From HGM04593 sp964423665 (lineage in GTDB: Bacteria; Bacteroidota; Bacteroidia; Bacteroidales; Bacteroidaceae), in assembly GCA_964423665.1 (NCBI GenBank), contig CAYRFX010000010.1:1-45012 (forward strand): 45,012 nucleotides of DNA. The letters are read 5' to 3'. The first letter of the stretch is position 1. Each line of letters starts with the position of its first letter. The notes under the pieces are model-generated. The model had not been told where the DNA came from, did no database searches, and was given only the letters and a program-made list of their open reading frames with translations. Made by a program: the position numbers and the translations under genes. Positions 33,278-41,740 of this stretch are shown here, in pieces.

Positions 33278-33362
33278 GAATATTTGTCTTTAGCAGTTTA
33301 ATAGGAAAGACAGATTTTTACCTCCACGATACTCTATACAAAAAACTCAAAATATTAAAAAC

Positions 33363-34787
33363 ATGCAGAACTCCCGCACATCTAAATTTTTTCTCATCGC
33401 AGATATAATAATCTGCACATTGCTATTCTTTCTAATTACTCACAATGGACTGCGCTGGTGGCGTCCATCACCACTTATGCTATCTTTCCCGTTGTTGAGA
33501 ATATGGCTGAGCTTTTTAATCTATCGCAAGAGCAAAACGGCAATGGTGCCCATTGTGATAATGACACTGATGGCGTCGATGGCAATATTTAACGTCTTAC
33601 ATTCCAACAGTTTCACTTACGATTTATTTGTTAAGCCATGGATTAGCCTTTTCCTGAAAACGACAGCATTGTTCGATGCTCAGATAATCAGAGCGCACGA
33701 GTTACAGGAAGTAATATGCAACATATACAACCATACACCCATATTCAGCCTCATCGGCTACATATGGCTTATAGGTGCTCCACTGGCTGTATATGTGTAC
33801 AGAATGCGCAAGAACATGTTGCAACCTACCGAGCTGAGCCTGAGAAAAAATATAGGACTGCACATGTACCTGTTTTTCACAATATTTGCAGTTATGATTG
33901 CTATTCCATTGACCGGCTACACCGCCATCGGGTTGCTTGTGCTGGCAGTGCTGCTTGTTCATATCCCGGCAATATTTTATAACGGAGACTGGAAAGGCTT
34001 GTTCACGCGGAACGAGGTGGCTTTTATTCTCACATTTGCTATACTTGCCATCTGTTATATGTGTGCCTTGGAACTTGAAGAGAGAACAGTTGTTGCGGTG
34101 TGCGCACTTCCTATATCGTTTTATGCCACTGTCAATTGGTATGCTCGCAGAAAACCAACATACAAAGATTTTGTTTTAATGTTGGTAGCATCGGCAATAT
34201 TCTGGTGTGCACAATACACAACAAATATGATGCGCATACTGCTCTTGCTCGCCTCTTTGGCATTAATGGCAATACCCGTTGTGCGTTTCTTTAATGCTAC
34301 CGGGAGAAAATTTACAAGTGCCGTACTATTTATAATGATTGCACTAATCATACCCATGCTATCGGTGGGCTACAACCCATACGCGGGCCTGGAGGCAAGG
34401 CGATTGAGACATTATGAGAACTATTTGTGGGCAAAAGACGGGCTACTGATGGTAAAAAGCAAAGATGGGCTGGGATTAAGGGACAGATACAAAATAATAC
34501 TCCCGGCAGAGTATGATTATTTTGATATACTCACGCCATCAAAACCCTATTGCAAGGTTGCAAAAGATGGATTGTACGGGATTTATGACATTGAACGCAA
34601 AGAATTTGTGAGCGATGAACGATTCACCGATGTTGTTCCCTATGAGAAAAACATCTACCGCCTGAAAACAGAAAAAGGTGATAAATACCTGATAATGCCA
34701 CTCTACTACAACAGATACCGCATAAAACAACCCGCCGTAATATCTGAGAAACTGCCACAAGAAAAAAAACAGATTGATAAAAGATAG
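33363..34787 (+). CDS. Polytopic membrane protein with WG-like C-terminal repeats
   Basis: This 474-residue protein has about ten membrane helices in residues 10-335 (for example FLIADIIICTLLFFLI and SVGLVVL-like stretches such as AIGLLVLAVLLVHIPAIF). The C-terminal 130 residues are soluble with WG/KWG-type repeats: LLMVKSKDGLGL..RYKIIL, PYCKVAKDGLYGIYD, and IYRLKTEKGDKYLI, each a beta-hairpin unit often found in Bacteroidetes surface or envelope proteins. No enzyme motif is seen. It follows the glycohydrolase fusion by about 85 bases on the same strand; whether it is in the same transcript is unclear. Confidence 0.7.
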   Translation: MQNSRTSKFFLIADIIICTLLFFLITHNGLRWWRPSPLMLSFPLLRIWLSFLIYRKSKTAMVPIVIMTLMASMAIFNVLHSNSFTYDLFVKPWISLFLKTTALFDAQIIRAHELQEVICNIYNHTPIFSLIGYIWLIGAPLAVYVYRMRKNMLQPTELSLRKNIGLHMYLFFTIFAVMIAIPLTGYTAIGLLVLAVLLVHIPAIFYNGDWKGLFTRNEVAFILTFAILAICYMCALELEERTVVAVCALPISFYATVNWYARRKPTYKDFVLMLVASAIFWCAQYTTNMMRILLLLASLALMAIPVVRFFNATGRKFTSAVLFIMIALIIPMLSVGYNPYAGLEARRLRHYENYLWAKDGLLMVKSKDGLGLRDRYKIILPAEYDYFDILTPSKPYCKVAKDGLYGIYDIERKEFVSDERFTDVVPYEKNIYRLKTEKGDKYLIMPLYYNRYRIKQPAVISEKLPQEKKQIDKR

Positions 34788-34842
34788 ATTATTGATAGAG
34801 ATTCACTCTATACTATAAAACAATCAATAAAACTCAATTATT

Positions 34843-35277
34843 ATGTTTACGACTATTTCACTTTTAATTCTTGCATACTTGATTATGGGCAAGGATATTA
34901 CGCAACTGCTAAACAAAGTAAAAAGTATCAACTGGCATGGCAACATAAAAAGCTTGATGGACAAGCTGCGCCCTTGGGCCCTGAAAGCCGGGCGCGTAAC
35001 CTCCCGCCCGCTGTTACAATTCTATTATGTGATGGACGATGAGAACACATCGACACTCGACCGTGTGCTGATTTATGCAGCCATTGTATATACAATTCTA
35101 CCACTGGATTTTATCCCAAGCACAGTGTATAAGTTAATGGGTATCCTGGACGACGGAGTAGCCATGCTATATGTCTATAAGAAAATTAAAGAAAGAATCA
35201 CTCCCGAGATAAATGCCAGAGTTGAGGAGACACTGAACGAGTGGTTCGGGGCTGAATATGAGTTGATTGAGGAATAA
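34843..35277 (+). CDS. YkvA/DUF1232 family membrane protein
   Basis: This 144-residue protein begins with a membrane helix (FTTISLLILAYLIMG). The conserved DUF1232 core is DRVLIYAAIVYTILPLDFIP, followed by GILDDGVAMLYVYKKI. This matches the family pattern (aliphatic-Y-..-P-.D.IPD..P..G..DD). DUF1232 proteins are small membrane proteins of unknown role. The C-terminus (EINARVEETLNEWFG) is an amphipathic helix. A strong terminator follows at 35300. Confidence 0.82.
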   Translation: MFTTISLLILAYLIMGKDITQLLNKVKSINWHGNIKSLMDKLRPWALKAGRVTSRPLLQFYYVMDDENTSTLDRVLIYAAIVYTILPLDFIPSTVYKLMGILDDGVAMLYVYKKIKERITPEINARVEETLNEWFGAEYELIEE

Positions 35278-35299
35278 ATATTCTGTATAATAATAGAGG

Positions 35300-35350
35300 C
35301 AAAAAGCAAATAGCCTGGTATATACATACCGAGCTATTTGCTTTTTGTTT
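35300..35350. terminator. Strong terminator after the YkvA gene
   Basis: A perfect 15-base stem (CAAAAAGCAAATAGC at 35300-35314 and GCTATTTGCTTTTTG at 35333-35347), with A-rich and T-rich flanks, works in either direction. Confidence 0.88.
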
Positions 35351-35479
35351 CAATATATAAGGTACTATTCCCAAGTAAATTTCATGGTAGTTGTTCGCGG
35401 ATTCAAATTTTAAGATGTGATGAAGCAAAAATGTGCGGGTACTCACTATATGCGATACTAAACTTTCTTGCTTTTTGAT

Positions 35480-35752
35480 TGCATAGTACTTCCGATACGC
35501 CAACATTCGATAAGAAGCCAAACATGCCGTATATGTCTTGCCTGCTCCTGTAGCTAACACTATCAATGCTCTATTCTGCCCATTACGGAAGCTCTTTTCC
35601 AATCCAGTTATGGATTGGTATTGACAGGTACGCAAACCCTTTGGATTCAATGTGGGTAATCCTGCAAAAGGGTCTTCAATCCCGAACATTTCAACCAACC
35701 TCTTGGGTTTGTGCATGACAAAGATCTCTTCATAACCAAAATCCTTTTTTCT
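35480..35752 (-). pseudogene. Fragment of a type I restriction HsdR-like helicase
   Basis: About 90 minus-strand codons encode KPKRLVEMFGIEDPFAGLP, then NPKGLRTCQYQSITGLEKSF, then NGQNRALIVLATGAGKTYTA and CLASYRML. This is the Walker A region of an HsdR-like superfamily 2 ATPase, which in intact enzymes is 800-1100 residues. The match stops abruptly after SYRML, and no DEAD/DExH box or later helicase motif follows. The open frame runs from 35869 to 35198 but its ends are not HsdR-like. No hsdM or hsdS is in the window, though the next minus-strand frame just downstream ends LNPRTTTMKFTWE-stop, perhaps a second scrap. The 35281-36028 stretch holds nothing else that I can support. Confidence 0.7.
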
Positions 35753-36028
35753 GAAATCATGAAAGTAATTTTGTTTGCCGTTGGATGTGTATAAAAAATG
35801 ATTATTTATCGATAAAAACATAAAAACAATCACAAAACACTTTAATAAAATTGCAAAAAACATCGCCACGAAGAACTATATCTGCTTTGTTAAGATGAAA
35901 ACACTAAAAAACGCCTACTATGATTATAACTCCAGAAAAAACATCAAAAAATGATTGAACATTATATGGGTTATAATTGTTTTTTGTTTAGAAATTTTAA
36001 ATAATTTTTGACTAAAACGAATAAGGTT

Positions 36029-36727
36029 ATGACTCATGAGGAACTTAAACAGCTAGAAAGCATTTATCTACAGCTTAATAATGCATATTATAATGGGGAC
36101 AAGTACAATATGAAATTGCTATTTGACAACTTTACAAAACAATTTCCCCAATATAATTTAAGCAAACAAAACAATATATTTGATGTTTTTGAGGAACATG
36201 GGGAAAAACCAGGTTTACCATGTTCTATTTATCTTATTGAAGGGAGCACATTACAATATAATATTGAAGGATGTTTAAGAACCATTTGGGCTATATTAGA
36301 ATCTAATAAATACCAAACATTTTCTTCTCACTGTATTGAGGTTTTATATTTCCCCCTGAAAGCGTTTACGCCTACTGATGTTTTATACACAACTCAAATA
36401 CAAAACAATAACAGCGAGAACTCCAGTACGCTCAAGGTGTCTGACTTATTATCGGTAGCCAAATATTCTTTGCAAGTACTTGAAATTATACAACCCAATG
36501 AAAAAACCTCAGATGTGAGTGACGCTATTACCGTCATGCAGAGTGTCGATTTAGCTTTAAACAATAAGCCATATGACAAGCCACTAAATAAATCATTGCA
36601 CATAGTCAATAGCGTTCTAACCTCTGTTGTAAAACGAAACCTCGAAAACGAATCAGATAAAAGATTTGTAAGCACCATGGGACTTCTTATAGATTTAGCC
36701 ATTGATTTTTTCACAGCTAAAAAATAA
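36029..36727 (+). CDS. Orphan hypothetical protein, AT-rich
   Basis: This 232-residue protein matches no family that I know. It is helical at the N-terminus (THEELKQLESIYLQLNNAYY), has a central strand-rich part (PGLPCSIYLIEGSTLQYNIE), and ends in helices (RFVSTMGLLIDLAIDFFTAKK). No signal peptide. An in-frame TTG at 36008 is upstream, but the ATG at 36029 is preferable. The gene is much more AT-rich than its surroundings and lies between a restriction-gene scrap and a partial tRNA repeat, so it is probably recently acquired. Confidence 0.6.
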   Translation: MTHEELKQLESIYLQLNNAYYNGDKYNMKLLFDNFTKQFPQYNLSKQNNIFDVFEEHGEKPGLPCSIYLIEGSTLQYNIEGCLRTIWAILESNKYQTFSSHCIEVLYFPLKAFTPTDVLYTTQIQNNNSENSSTLKVSDLLSVAKYSLQVLEIIQPNEKTSDVSDAITVMQSVDLALNNKPYDKPLNKSLHIVNSVLTSVVKRNLENESDKRFVSTMGLLIDLAIDFFTAKK

Positions 36728-36812
36728 GGCTTTGACATATAAAAAGCAATTAGCACCCCTTAATTCAAGGATAGTAATCTTCTCGGAATCTTAGTGAGTA
36801 TTATCGCAGGTT

Positions 36813-36830
36813 CAGATTATGAGTCTGTTG
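36813..36830 (+). repeat. 18-base copy of the tRNA-CAT anticodon arm (att-like)
   Basis: CAGATTATGAGTCTGTTG here is identical to 39109-39126, the anticodon arm of the tRNA gene 2.3 kb away. Directly to its left, CGCAGGTTCAGA (36805-36816) is identical to 39022-39033. The 36728-37376 gap otherwise holds an AT-rich non-coding stretch with a tandem TTAGGAAACA pair near 36925 and the features listed next. Confidence 0.8.
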
Positions 36831-36962
36831 GAAAATATACTGAGCGGTGTTCCCCGAGTTGTTTAATTGACTGTCTTAGAACCTCTTATATTTGATTTGT
36901 AATCCTATTAATGAACTCTCAAAAGCAAATTAGGAAACAATTAGGAAACATTTGCTTTACTG

Positions 36963-36970
36963 CAAAGATA
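36963..36970 (-). promoter_or_regulatory. Orphan -7 box (TATCTTTG) on the minus strand
   Basis: The minus strand carries a perfect TATCTTTG, but no minus-strand gene follows it until the HsdR scrap at 35752. It may be a promoter left behind when a gene was lost. No -33 element at the usual distance. Confidence 0.3.
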
Positions 36971-37308
36971 CGCACAAACGAGCGGAAAATATGAAGTTTA
37001 CTTCGATATTTTACACAGCGAGTGCAGTTTATCTTCGAGATTTATTTCAAAGATAGAATATTGTTGATAAAAAACGATTAAAGCGCAGCTATTTTTTTCT
37101 TCCGTCCCAAATCCCCTTATAACCTTATAAATAGAAAGAGCTTGTTCGGCCTTTTAAGAGAGGGAGCAAGCAACTATATAAAACACAAAATTCATTAATA
37201 CTTGGTAAGATATAGAAAGGGCGAAGAGCGTCTATATTTTATTGGAAGAATAGTAAGGTGTGAGTAATCATTGAGGCATAGTCCCTTTGGCGAAAGCACA
37301 AACTATTA

Positions 37309-37358
37309 AACCACCAAGCTACAGTTGAAGAGACTGTGGCAAGGTGGTTCTTTTTTTT
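37309..37358. terminator. Bidirectional hairpin terminator before the DUF234 ATPase end
   Basis: AACCACC and ACAGT on the left pair with ACTGT and GGTGGTT on the right, followed on the plus strand by a run of eight T. It lies about 20 bases beyond the stop codon of the minus-strand ATPase and can end its transcript (TTTAAT on that side is weaker). Confidence 0.7.
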
Positions 37359-37376
37359 ATTCGTGTAAAAGGGGAA

Positions 37377-38804
37377 TTAGGAGTGGAAGAGGTCGTCCAT
37401 TGTCACCTTTGCAATAATTTGGTCGTTATACATTCCATCCTTCATACCAAAAGTGGTAATCATTGTAGGAATCAAGCTACTGCGTGTACCTGTTACCTCC
37501 TTGAATGCTTTGATGCGATTCTGGATTTTCAGGAACTCTTCTTTATCAAGGCCATATAAATCCTCGCTATATTTAACCTCGCATATATTGATGGTATTGT
37601 CGGCTCTATCAATAACGATGTCAATCTGCGCCCCGTCCTCAATATGTTTACTGCGCCATGTGTAGAATTCCGTCGATACACTTGCAATGCCGAGTGCTGC
37701 TTTTATTTGTGGCATATGCGCTTTGCATACTCTTTCAAAAGCAAGCCCGTACCAAGTGTTTATCTCCGGAGTATTTACATTGCGTGTCCAAAAGTGTTCT
37801 TCAACGATATTCTTTGAAGCAAATGAGTTGTAGAAAATCGTATAAAAATCAACAAGTTGATAAATGGCAGAGTTTGCTTTTATTTTTTTATCCCTAACAT
37901 TGTATTTACGCAAAAAGTCACAATATATCAAGTCGGTGAGCATATCTCCCAACTTGCCGTTATTGCTTGTTTTAAGTTCGCAGCTAATCTCCTCCCTTGT
38001 CATTCCTTTCGGGTGTTTGGCAAGCAGAGATATTATTTCAAGATATGGTTGAGGGTTCTTGAACAAGGAAGAAAAAAGACGGCGGTACTCCTTCTTTAAC
38101 TCGGCATTTTCACTGAAGAACAGCCTATCCAACCCTGTTGCCGGACTATCCTTGCGGTCGAACAGACTCATATAATAAGGCACACCGCCTATTGCCATAT
38201 AAGCTTGAATAACACTTAGGCGGTTCCACATAAAACCGTTCTTGGCAAAGAATTCTTCTGTTTCGCTCAATGTAAAAGGGTGAAGGTGAATCTCATGGGT
38301 TATACGGTCATGAAGTCCCCCGTGATTGTCAATGATGTTTCTTACCATCCAAGAGGTTGCAGAACCGCAGACAATCAGCATTATCTCGGACTGCCAATTA
38401 GCCCAATTGTTCCAAAAATGACCGAGAGCATTTACAAAACCGGCTTTTTGAGTGTCGAGGCAAGGAAGTTCATCGATAAATACCACACAACGTTTGCCTT
38501 CTTCTATTTTCGATTCAAGCAACTGTCTCAAAGCAAAGAACGCATCAATCCAGTTCTGGTTCTTTGCCCCTTTGTAGCCGTATGTTTTCAGGGCTGTATG
38601 GAATGCCGTCATCTGCTCGGCTTTGCTTCCCTCCATCACACCAGTCATATCAAACGCAAATTTATTTTTGAAATATTGGCGTATAAGGAATGTCTTTCCG
38701 ACGCGTCTTCTTCCATAAACAGCAATAAACTCCGCCTTGCCCGACTTATAATACTGTTCTATTTGGGCAATTTCATTTTTTCTACCAACGATAACCTGTC
38801 CCAT
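37377..38804 (-). CDS. DUF234-type ATPase with nuclease-like C-terminal domain
   Basis: This 475-residue protein (from the ATG at 38804) belongs to the archaeal-type ATPase / DUF234 group. The N-terminal STAND-like ATPase starts VIVGRKNEIAQIEQYY, with Walker A AVYGRRRVGKTFLI near 30-43 and Walker B CVVFIDELPCLD near 105. A winged helix lies at about 270-320 (HPKGMTREEISCEL). The C-terminal DUF234 domain has GAQIDIVIDRADNTINICEV followed by KYS, a PD-(D/E)xK-like nuclease core. A longer start at 38837 exists, but the -7 box overlaps it. Such proteins are common in Bacteroidetes accessory DNA; their role is unproven. It lies alone between the two tRNA-arm repeats. Confidence 0.85.
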   Translation of the reverse strand: MGQVIVGRKNEIAQIEQYYKSGKAEFIAVYGRRRVGKTFLIRQYFKNKFAFDMTGVMEGSKAEQMTAFHTALKTYGYKGAKNQNWIDAFFALRQLLESKIEEGKRCVVFIDELPCLDTQKAGFVNALGHFWNNWANWQSEIMLIVCGSATSWMVRNIIDNHGGLHDRITHEIHLHPFTLSETEEFFAKNGFMWNRLSVIQAYMAIGGVPYYMSLFDRKDSPATGLDRLFFSENAELKKEYRRLFSSLFKNPQPYLEIISLLAKHPKGMTREEISCELKTSNNGKLGDMLTDLIYCDFLRKYNVRDKKIKANSAIYQLVDFYTIFYNSFASKNIVEEHFWTRNVNTPEINTWYGLAFERVCKAHMPQIKAALGIASVSTEFYTWRSKHIEDGAQIDIVIDRADNTINICEVKYSEDLYGLDKEEFLKIQNRIKAFKEVTGTRSSLIPTMITTFGMKDGMYNDQIIAKVTMDDLFHS

Positions 38805-38833
38805 AGCTTTATCCTTATTGCAATTGTTCGATT

Positions 38834-38841
38834 GCAAAAAT
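38834..38841 (-). promoter_or_regulatory. -7 box (TATTTTTG) of the DUF234 ATPase gene
   Basis: The minus strand reads TATTTTTG. Transcription would start near 38827, downstream of the in-frame ATG at 38837, which is why the ATG at 38804 is taken as the gene start. Confidence 0.55.
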
Positions 38842-38865
38842 AGGATTTTTCTTCTAAAAACCCGC

Positions 38866-38914
38866 CGATACTCTGCGAAAGTTGATAAAAAAATACGGTT
38901 TTCGCAGAGTATCG
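38866..38914. repeat. 15-base inverted repeat upstream of the ATPase
   Basis: CGATACTCTGCGAAA (38866-38880) and TTTCGCAGAGTATCG (38900-38914) form a perfect inverted repeat with a 19-base spacer, about 60 bases upstream of the ATPase start and just outside its -7 box. It could be an operator or the end of a small mobile element. Confidence 0.75.
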
Positions 38915-39044
38915 CGCCATTCTCTCTTCCTTTTTTAATCCTCCCAAAGCCTTATTATATGTAATAATCAACAATATAACAGAAATAAAGCCAAACAAAC
39001 ATAAAAAGCGAAGGAGATAACCGCAGGTTCAGACCCTACATATA

Positions 39045-39076
39045 AAAAATACGGAAACCAATCGGTTTCCGTATTT
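39045..39076 (-). terminator. Terminator of the tRNA gene
   Basis: AAATACGGAAACC (39047-39059) pairs perfectly with GGTTTCCGTATTT (39064-39076) around a four-base loop; on the minus strand it ends in a T-rich run, two bases after the tRNA 3' end. Confidence 0.85.
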
Positions 39077-39077
39077 G

Positions 39078-39151
39078 TGGGCCATCTAGGGCTTGAACCT
39101 AGGACCTCCAGATTATGAGTCTGTTGCTCTAACCAACTGAGCTAAAAGCCC
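39078..39151 (-). tRNA. tRNA with CAT anticodon (Met, possibly Ile2)
   Basis: The minus strand folds as a 74-base tRNA: acceptor start GGGCTTT pairing with ATGGCCC (one mismatch), D-arm AGCTCAGTTGGTTAGAGC, anticodon loop CTCATAA with CAT at 39115-39117, and T-arm CTAGG-TTCAAGC-CCTAG. The CCA end is not encoded. A CAT anticodon may be elongator Met, or Ile2 after lysidine modification; I lean to Met without proof. It has its own promoter and terminator. Confidence 0.93.
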
Positions 39152-39178
39152 GAGTACTCCTTATGTGGAAATACGATG

Positions 39179-39186
39179 CAAAAGTA
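39179..39186 (-). promoter_or_regulatory. -7 box (TACTTTTG) of the tRNA gene
   Basis: TACTTTTG on the minus strand lies 28 bases before the tRNA 5' end. A TTG-containing -33 candidate lies about 20 bases further upstream (39207-39210 complement, CTTG). Confidence 0.65.
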
Positions 39187-39229
39187 ATACATTTTATTCA
39201 CAGAAACAAGGTTTTTCCAAAAAAAAATA

Positions 39230-39237
39230 TATCTTCG
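39230..39237 (+). promoter_or_regulatory. -7 box (TATCTTCG) of the HAD/ribF genes
   Basis: TATCTTCG is a one-base variant of TAnnTTTG, 43 bases before the ATG at 39281. The same variant box appears at 44906 before the ferredoxin gene. Confidence 0.45.
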
Positions 39238-39280
39238 CAGTTAAGATTAGTTGTTTCTTGTATATAAAGGAGAAATACAG

Positions 39281-39925
39281 ATGGCTATAGAGAAGAAAAA
39301 TATCGTGTTCGACCTTGGCGGGATATTGCTCGACATTCACCCCATACGCACCTTTGATGCTTTTGCTGCATTGGGCGCGGACAGGGCTGTACTGAGCGAG
39401 ACATATACCCTTGCCAACAGCACCATGCTCAATTATGAGAGAGGGCTTATATCAACCTATGAGCTTTTTGAATATATCAAAGGACTGTTGCCGCAGCAGG
39501 TGCAGGAGATGCCCGCCAATACCCTGGAAGCACGCCTGCGAGATGCCTGGTGTGCCCTTATAGGCGAGTTGCCGCTATACAAATGGCAACGCCTCACACA
39601 GTTGCGCGAGCAGGGGCATCGGCTTTATCTTTTAAGCAACACAAACTCTCTTCACTGGGAACAGATAGCCAAGGATATTGAACAGATTGAAGGGCGCAAG
39701 GTTGAGGAGTACTTCAACGGGCTCTTCCTCTCATACAAAATGCATTGCAGCAAGCCCGACAAAGAGATATTCCGGCAGATGATGCTGGAGGCCGGGTTGC
39801 AAGCCTGCGATACGCTCTTTTTCGACGACTCTGCCGAAAATTGTGCTGCTGCACAGAGCATGGGCATAGAGGCTGTGCTCACTGAGAGAAATTCACAATG
39901 GGGAGAAATTTTAATGAAAGACTGA
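39281..39925 (+). CDS. HAD-superfamily hydrolase (YihX-like)
   Basis: This 214-residue protein is a phosphatase of HAD subfamily IA. Motif I is IVFDLGGILLDI (D11), in the FDLGG form typical of YihX-like sugar-phosphate phosphatases, which keep a single nucleophile Asp followed by GG. Motif II is LYLLSNTN, motif III is the Lys in CSKPDKEIF, and motif IV is TLFFDDSAENCAAA. Substrate unknown; glucose-1-phosphate or FMN-like phosphates are possible. The start at 39281 follows AAGGAG; an upstream TTG at 39251 adds ten residues and is less likely. It ends four bases before ribF, so the two are probably cotranscribed. Confidence 0.85.
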   Translation: MAIEKKNIVFDLGGILLDIHPIRTFDAFAALGADRAVLSETYTLANSTMLNYERGLISTYELFEYIKGLLPQQVQEMPANTLEARLRDAWCALIGELPLYKWQRLTQLREQGHRLYLLSNTNSLHWEQIAKDIEQIEGRKVEEYFNGLFLSYKMHCSKPDKEIFRQMMLEAGLQACDTLFFDDSAENCAAAQSMGIEAVLTERNSQWGEILMKD

Positions 39926-39929
39926 TAAT

Positions 39930-40853
39930 ATGGAAATAATAACCAACATTGACAATATTGCGATTGAACCCACCGCTGCCACAATAGGCTCGTATGATGG
40001 AGTACACAAGGGGCATATTGCCATGATTAAAGAGTTGCGATGCGCTGCCGCAGAGAGAGGCTTGCCCATCACTGTGATAACTTTCATGCGCCACCCCCGC
40101 ATACTATTCGGTGCTGAGTGCGAGCCGTTCCTGCTCACTACCAACAAAGAAAAGGCTGCATTGCTGGAGCAATTAGGCGTTGAGCGTTGCATATTCCTCG
40201 ATTTTGACAGCTATATGGCAGCAATGACTGCCGAGCGGTTCATGGGAGAGATATTAAAAGAGAAGCTTGGTGTAAAGTTGCTTGCCGTGGGATATGACCA
40301 CCATTTTGGAACACCGCAAGATGGCGAGGGCATTGAAGATTACATCGCATACGGAGAAAAGCTGGGCATAGAGGTATTTCAAACAGCACAATACGCGCCC
40401 AACGGGAGTAACCTAAGCTCATCTGCTGTGCGCAGGGCTCTATCTGCCGGCGACATTGAGATTGCACAGAGGCTGCTGGGGCGCCCATACTCCCTCGAAG
40501 GTACCGTTACCCATGGAGCAGCATTGGGGCGCGAGATTGGATTCCCCACTGCCAATATCATTGTGAGCGAGGAGATGAAGATGCTCCCAAAAGATGGAGT
40601 ATATGAGGTTGCCGTAACCGTTGCCGGCAATCGCTACAAGGGGGTGATGAACATTGGCATAAAACCCACTCTGCAAGGAGTGGACCTGCGTACCGCAGAG
40701 GTACACATTCTCGATTTTTCCGAGGATATTTATGGCTACAAGATTGCAGTATCGTTCCTGCGCCGCCTGCGCGATGAGATTCCTTTCAACAGCATCAACG
40801 ACCTCAAATTACAAATAGGGGTAGATGTAGCCCGCGTGAAGCGTGGCGTTTAA
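39930..40853 (+). CDS. ribF: Bifunctional riboflavin kinase / FAD synthetase
   Basis: This 307-residue protein makes FMN and FAD from riboflavin and ATP in the cytosol. The N-terminal FAD-synthetase domain has TIGSYDGVHKGHIAMI (the GxxxGxHxGH nucleotidyltransferase motif) and AVGYDHHFG, and the SSSAVRRAL segment closes it. The C-terminal riboflavin-kinase domain has LGRPYSLEGTVTHGAALGRE, IGFPTAN, DGVYEV and YKGVMNIGIKPTL. Length is normal. It follows the HAD gene by four bases, which may indicate a role of that phosphatase in flavin metabolism. Confidence 0.95.
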   Translation: MEIITNIDNIAIEPTAATIGSYDGVHKGHIAMIKELRCAAAERGLPITVITFMRHPRILFGAECEPFLLTTNKEKAALLEQLGVERCIFLDFDSYMAAMTAERFMGEILKEKLGVKLLAVGYDHHFGTPQDGEGIEDYIAYGEKLGIEVFQTAQYAPNGSNLSSSAVRRALSAGDIEIAQRLLGRPYSLEGTVTHGAALGREIGFPTANIIVSEEMKMLPKDGVYEVAVTVAGNRYKGVMNIGIKPTLQGVDLRTAEVHILDFSEDIYGYKIAVSFLRRLRDEIPFNSINDLKLQIGVDVARVKRGV

Positions 40854-40873
40854 TATATAAGAATGTAACACCT

Positions 40874-41740
40874 ATGGGCAACCTTGTAAAACGCATATAT
40901 CTTTTTGCCACCTTGGCAAAACTCATCGCCTACTACCTGCTATACCAATTCATCTTCACTATTGCAGGGGAGTACACAGCCTTTTTGCTGTATAACCATT
41001 GCGTAGAATCTGTCGCCTTCAAAGAGTTTATAGCCAAAAGCTCTCCCATGATGGCAGAATACTTTACAAATGGTGTAAGCTGTGGAATTTTGCTATCGTT
41101 GCTCGCAATGATAACCCACCTCTTAGTGTTCAAATATGTGCGTATAAACAAGGGGTTTATGCATGAGGTTAAACGCAATGTGCTCATTCTGTCCACCCTC
41201 TTCATTGGCTGCATGATGATATTGTTCAATATCATAGCAGTGTGGCTGGAACTTGAAAACAATATGCAAGATTTCTTTGAGGAGATATTCAGCAACAGTG
41301 CCGGGATTGTAACCGCAGCTCTCGTTGCCCCGATATTGGAAGAGTTGCTCTTCCGTGGGGCTATACAAGGCATGCTCTTGCGTTTCTTCAACAAGCCGTG
41401 GGTGGCAATAATAACAGCCTCTCTCATTTTTGGAGCATTGCACGGCAATCCCATTCAAATATTCTATGCCACATTCTTAGGCATGGGACTCGGCTGGATA
41501 TATTACCGCACAGGCAGCCTACTGCCCGCCTTGGTGGGTCATATAATTAATAATTTGTTGGCAGTAACAACCAACCTTCTCTATGGTGCCGACAGCACCG
41601 AAGAGGTAATAAACAGCACCAGCGCCGACATTACACTTGCCATTGTGGCAGCCATCTTTGCCGCTATGCTTGCATACATTATCAACAAGACACAACCCGC
41701 AGTGCCCAAGCCGTGGCACGAAGCAAGCGAGATGCTATAA
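40874..41740 (+). CDS. CPBP-family intramembrane metalloprotease
   Basis: This 288-residue protein has about eight membrane helices. The CPBP (Abi) motifs are APILEELLFRGAIQGML (the EExxxR motif, near 155), FGALHGN (motif 2, catalytic His), and LVGHIINN (motif 3). Such proteins are glutamic/metal-type intramembrane proteases related to Rce1, and often confer immunity to bacteriocins or process membrane proteins. It starts 20 bases after ribF. Its stop sits directly at a convergent terminator shared with the esterase gene. Confidence 0.88.
   Translation: MGNLVKRIYLFATLAKLIAYYLLYQFIFTIAGEYTAFLLYNHCVESVAFKEFIAKSSPMMAEYFTNGVSCGILLSLLAMITHLLVFKYVRINKGFMHEVKRNVLILSTLFIGCMMILFNIIAVWLELENNMQDFFEEIFSNSAGIVTAALVAPILEELLFRGAIQGMLLRFFNKPWVAIITASLIFGALHGNPIQIFYATFLGMGLGWIYYRTGSLLPALVGHIINNLLAVTTNLLYGADSTEEVINSTSADITLAIVAAIFAAMLAYIINKTQPAVPKPWHEASEML

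Noticed and set aside
35198..35869. Intact 223-residue minus-strand gene
   Set aside because: Only the central 90 codons resemble a protein family (HsdR); the ends are not similar to anything and the frame runs into the YkvA gene and its terminator.
35894..35953. 19-residue open frame upstream of the orphan gene
   Set aside because: It is Lys/Asn-rich in AT-rich DNA with no promoter or coupling; chance is a sufficient explanation.
38805..38837. Longer start of the DUF234 ATPase
   Set aside because: The ATG at 38837 overlaps the predicted -7 box and lies upstream of the expected transcription start.
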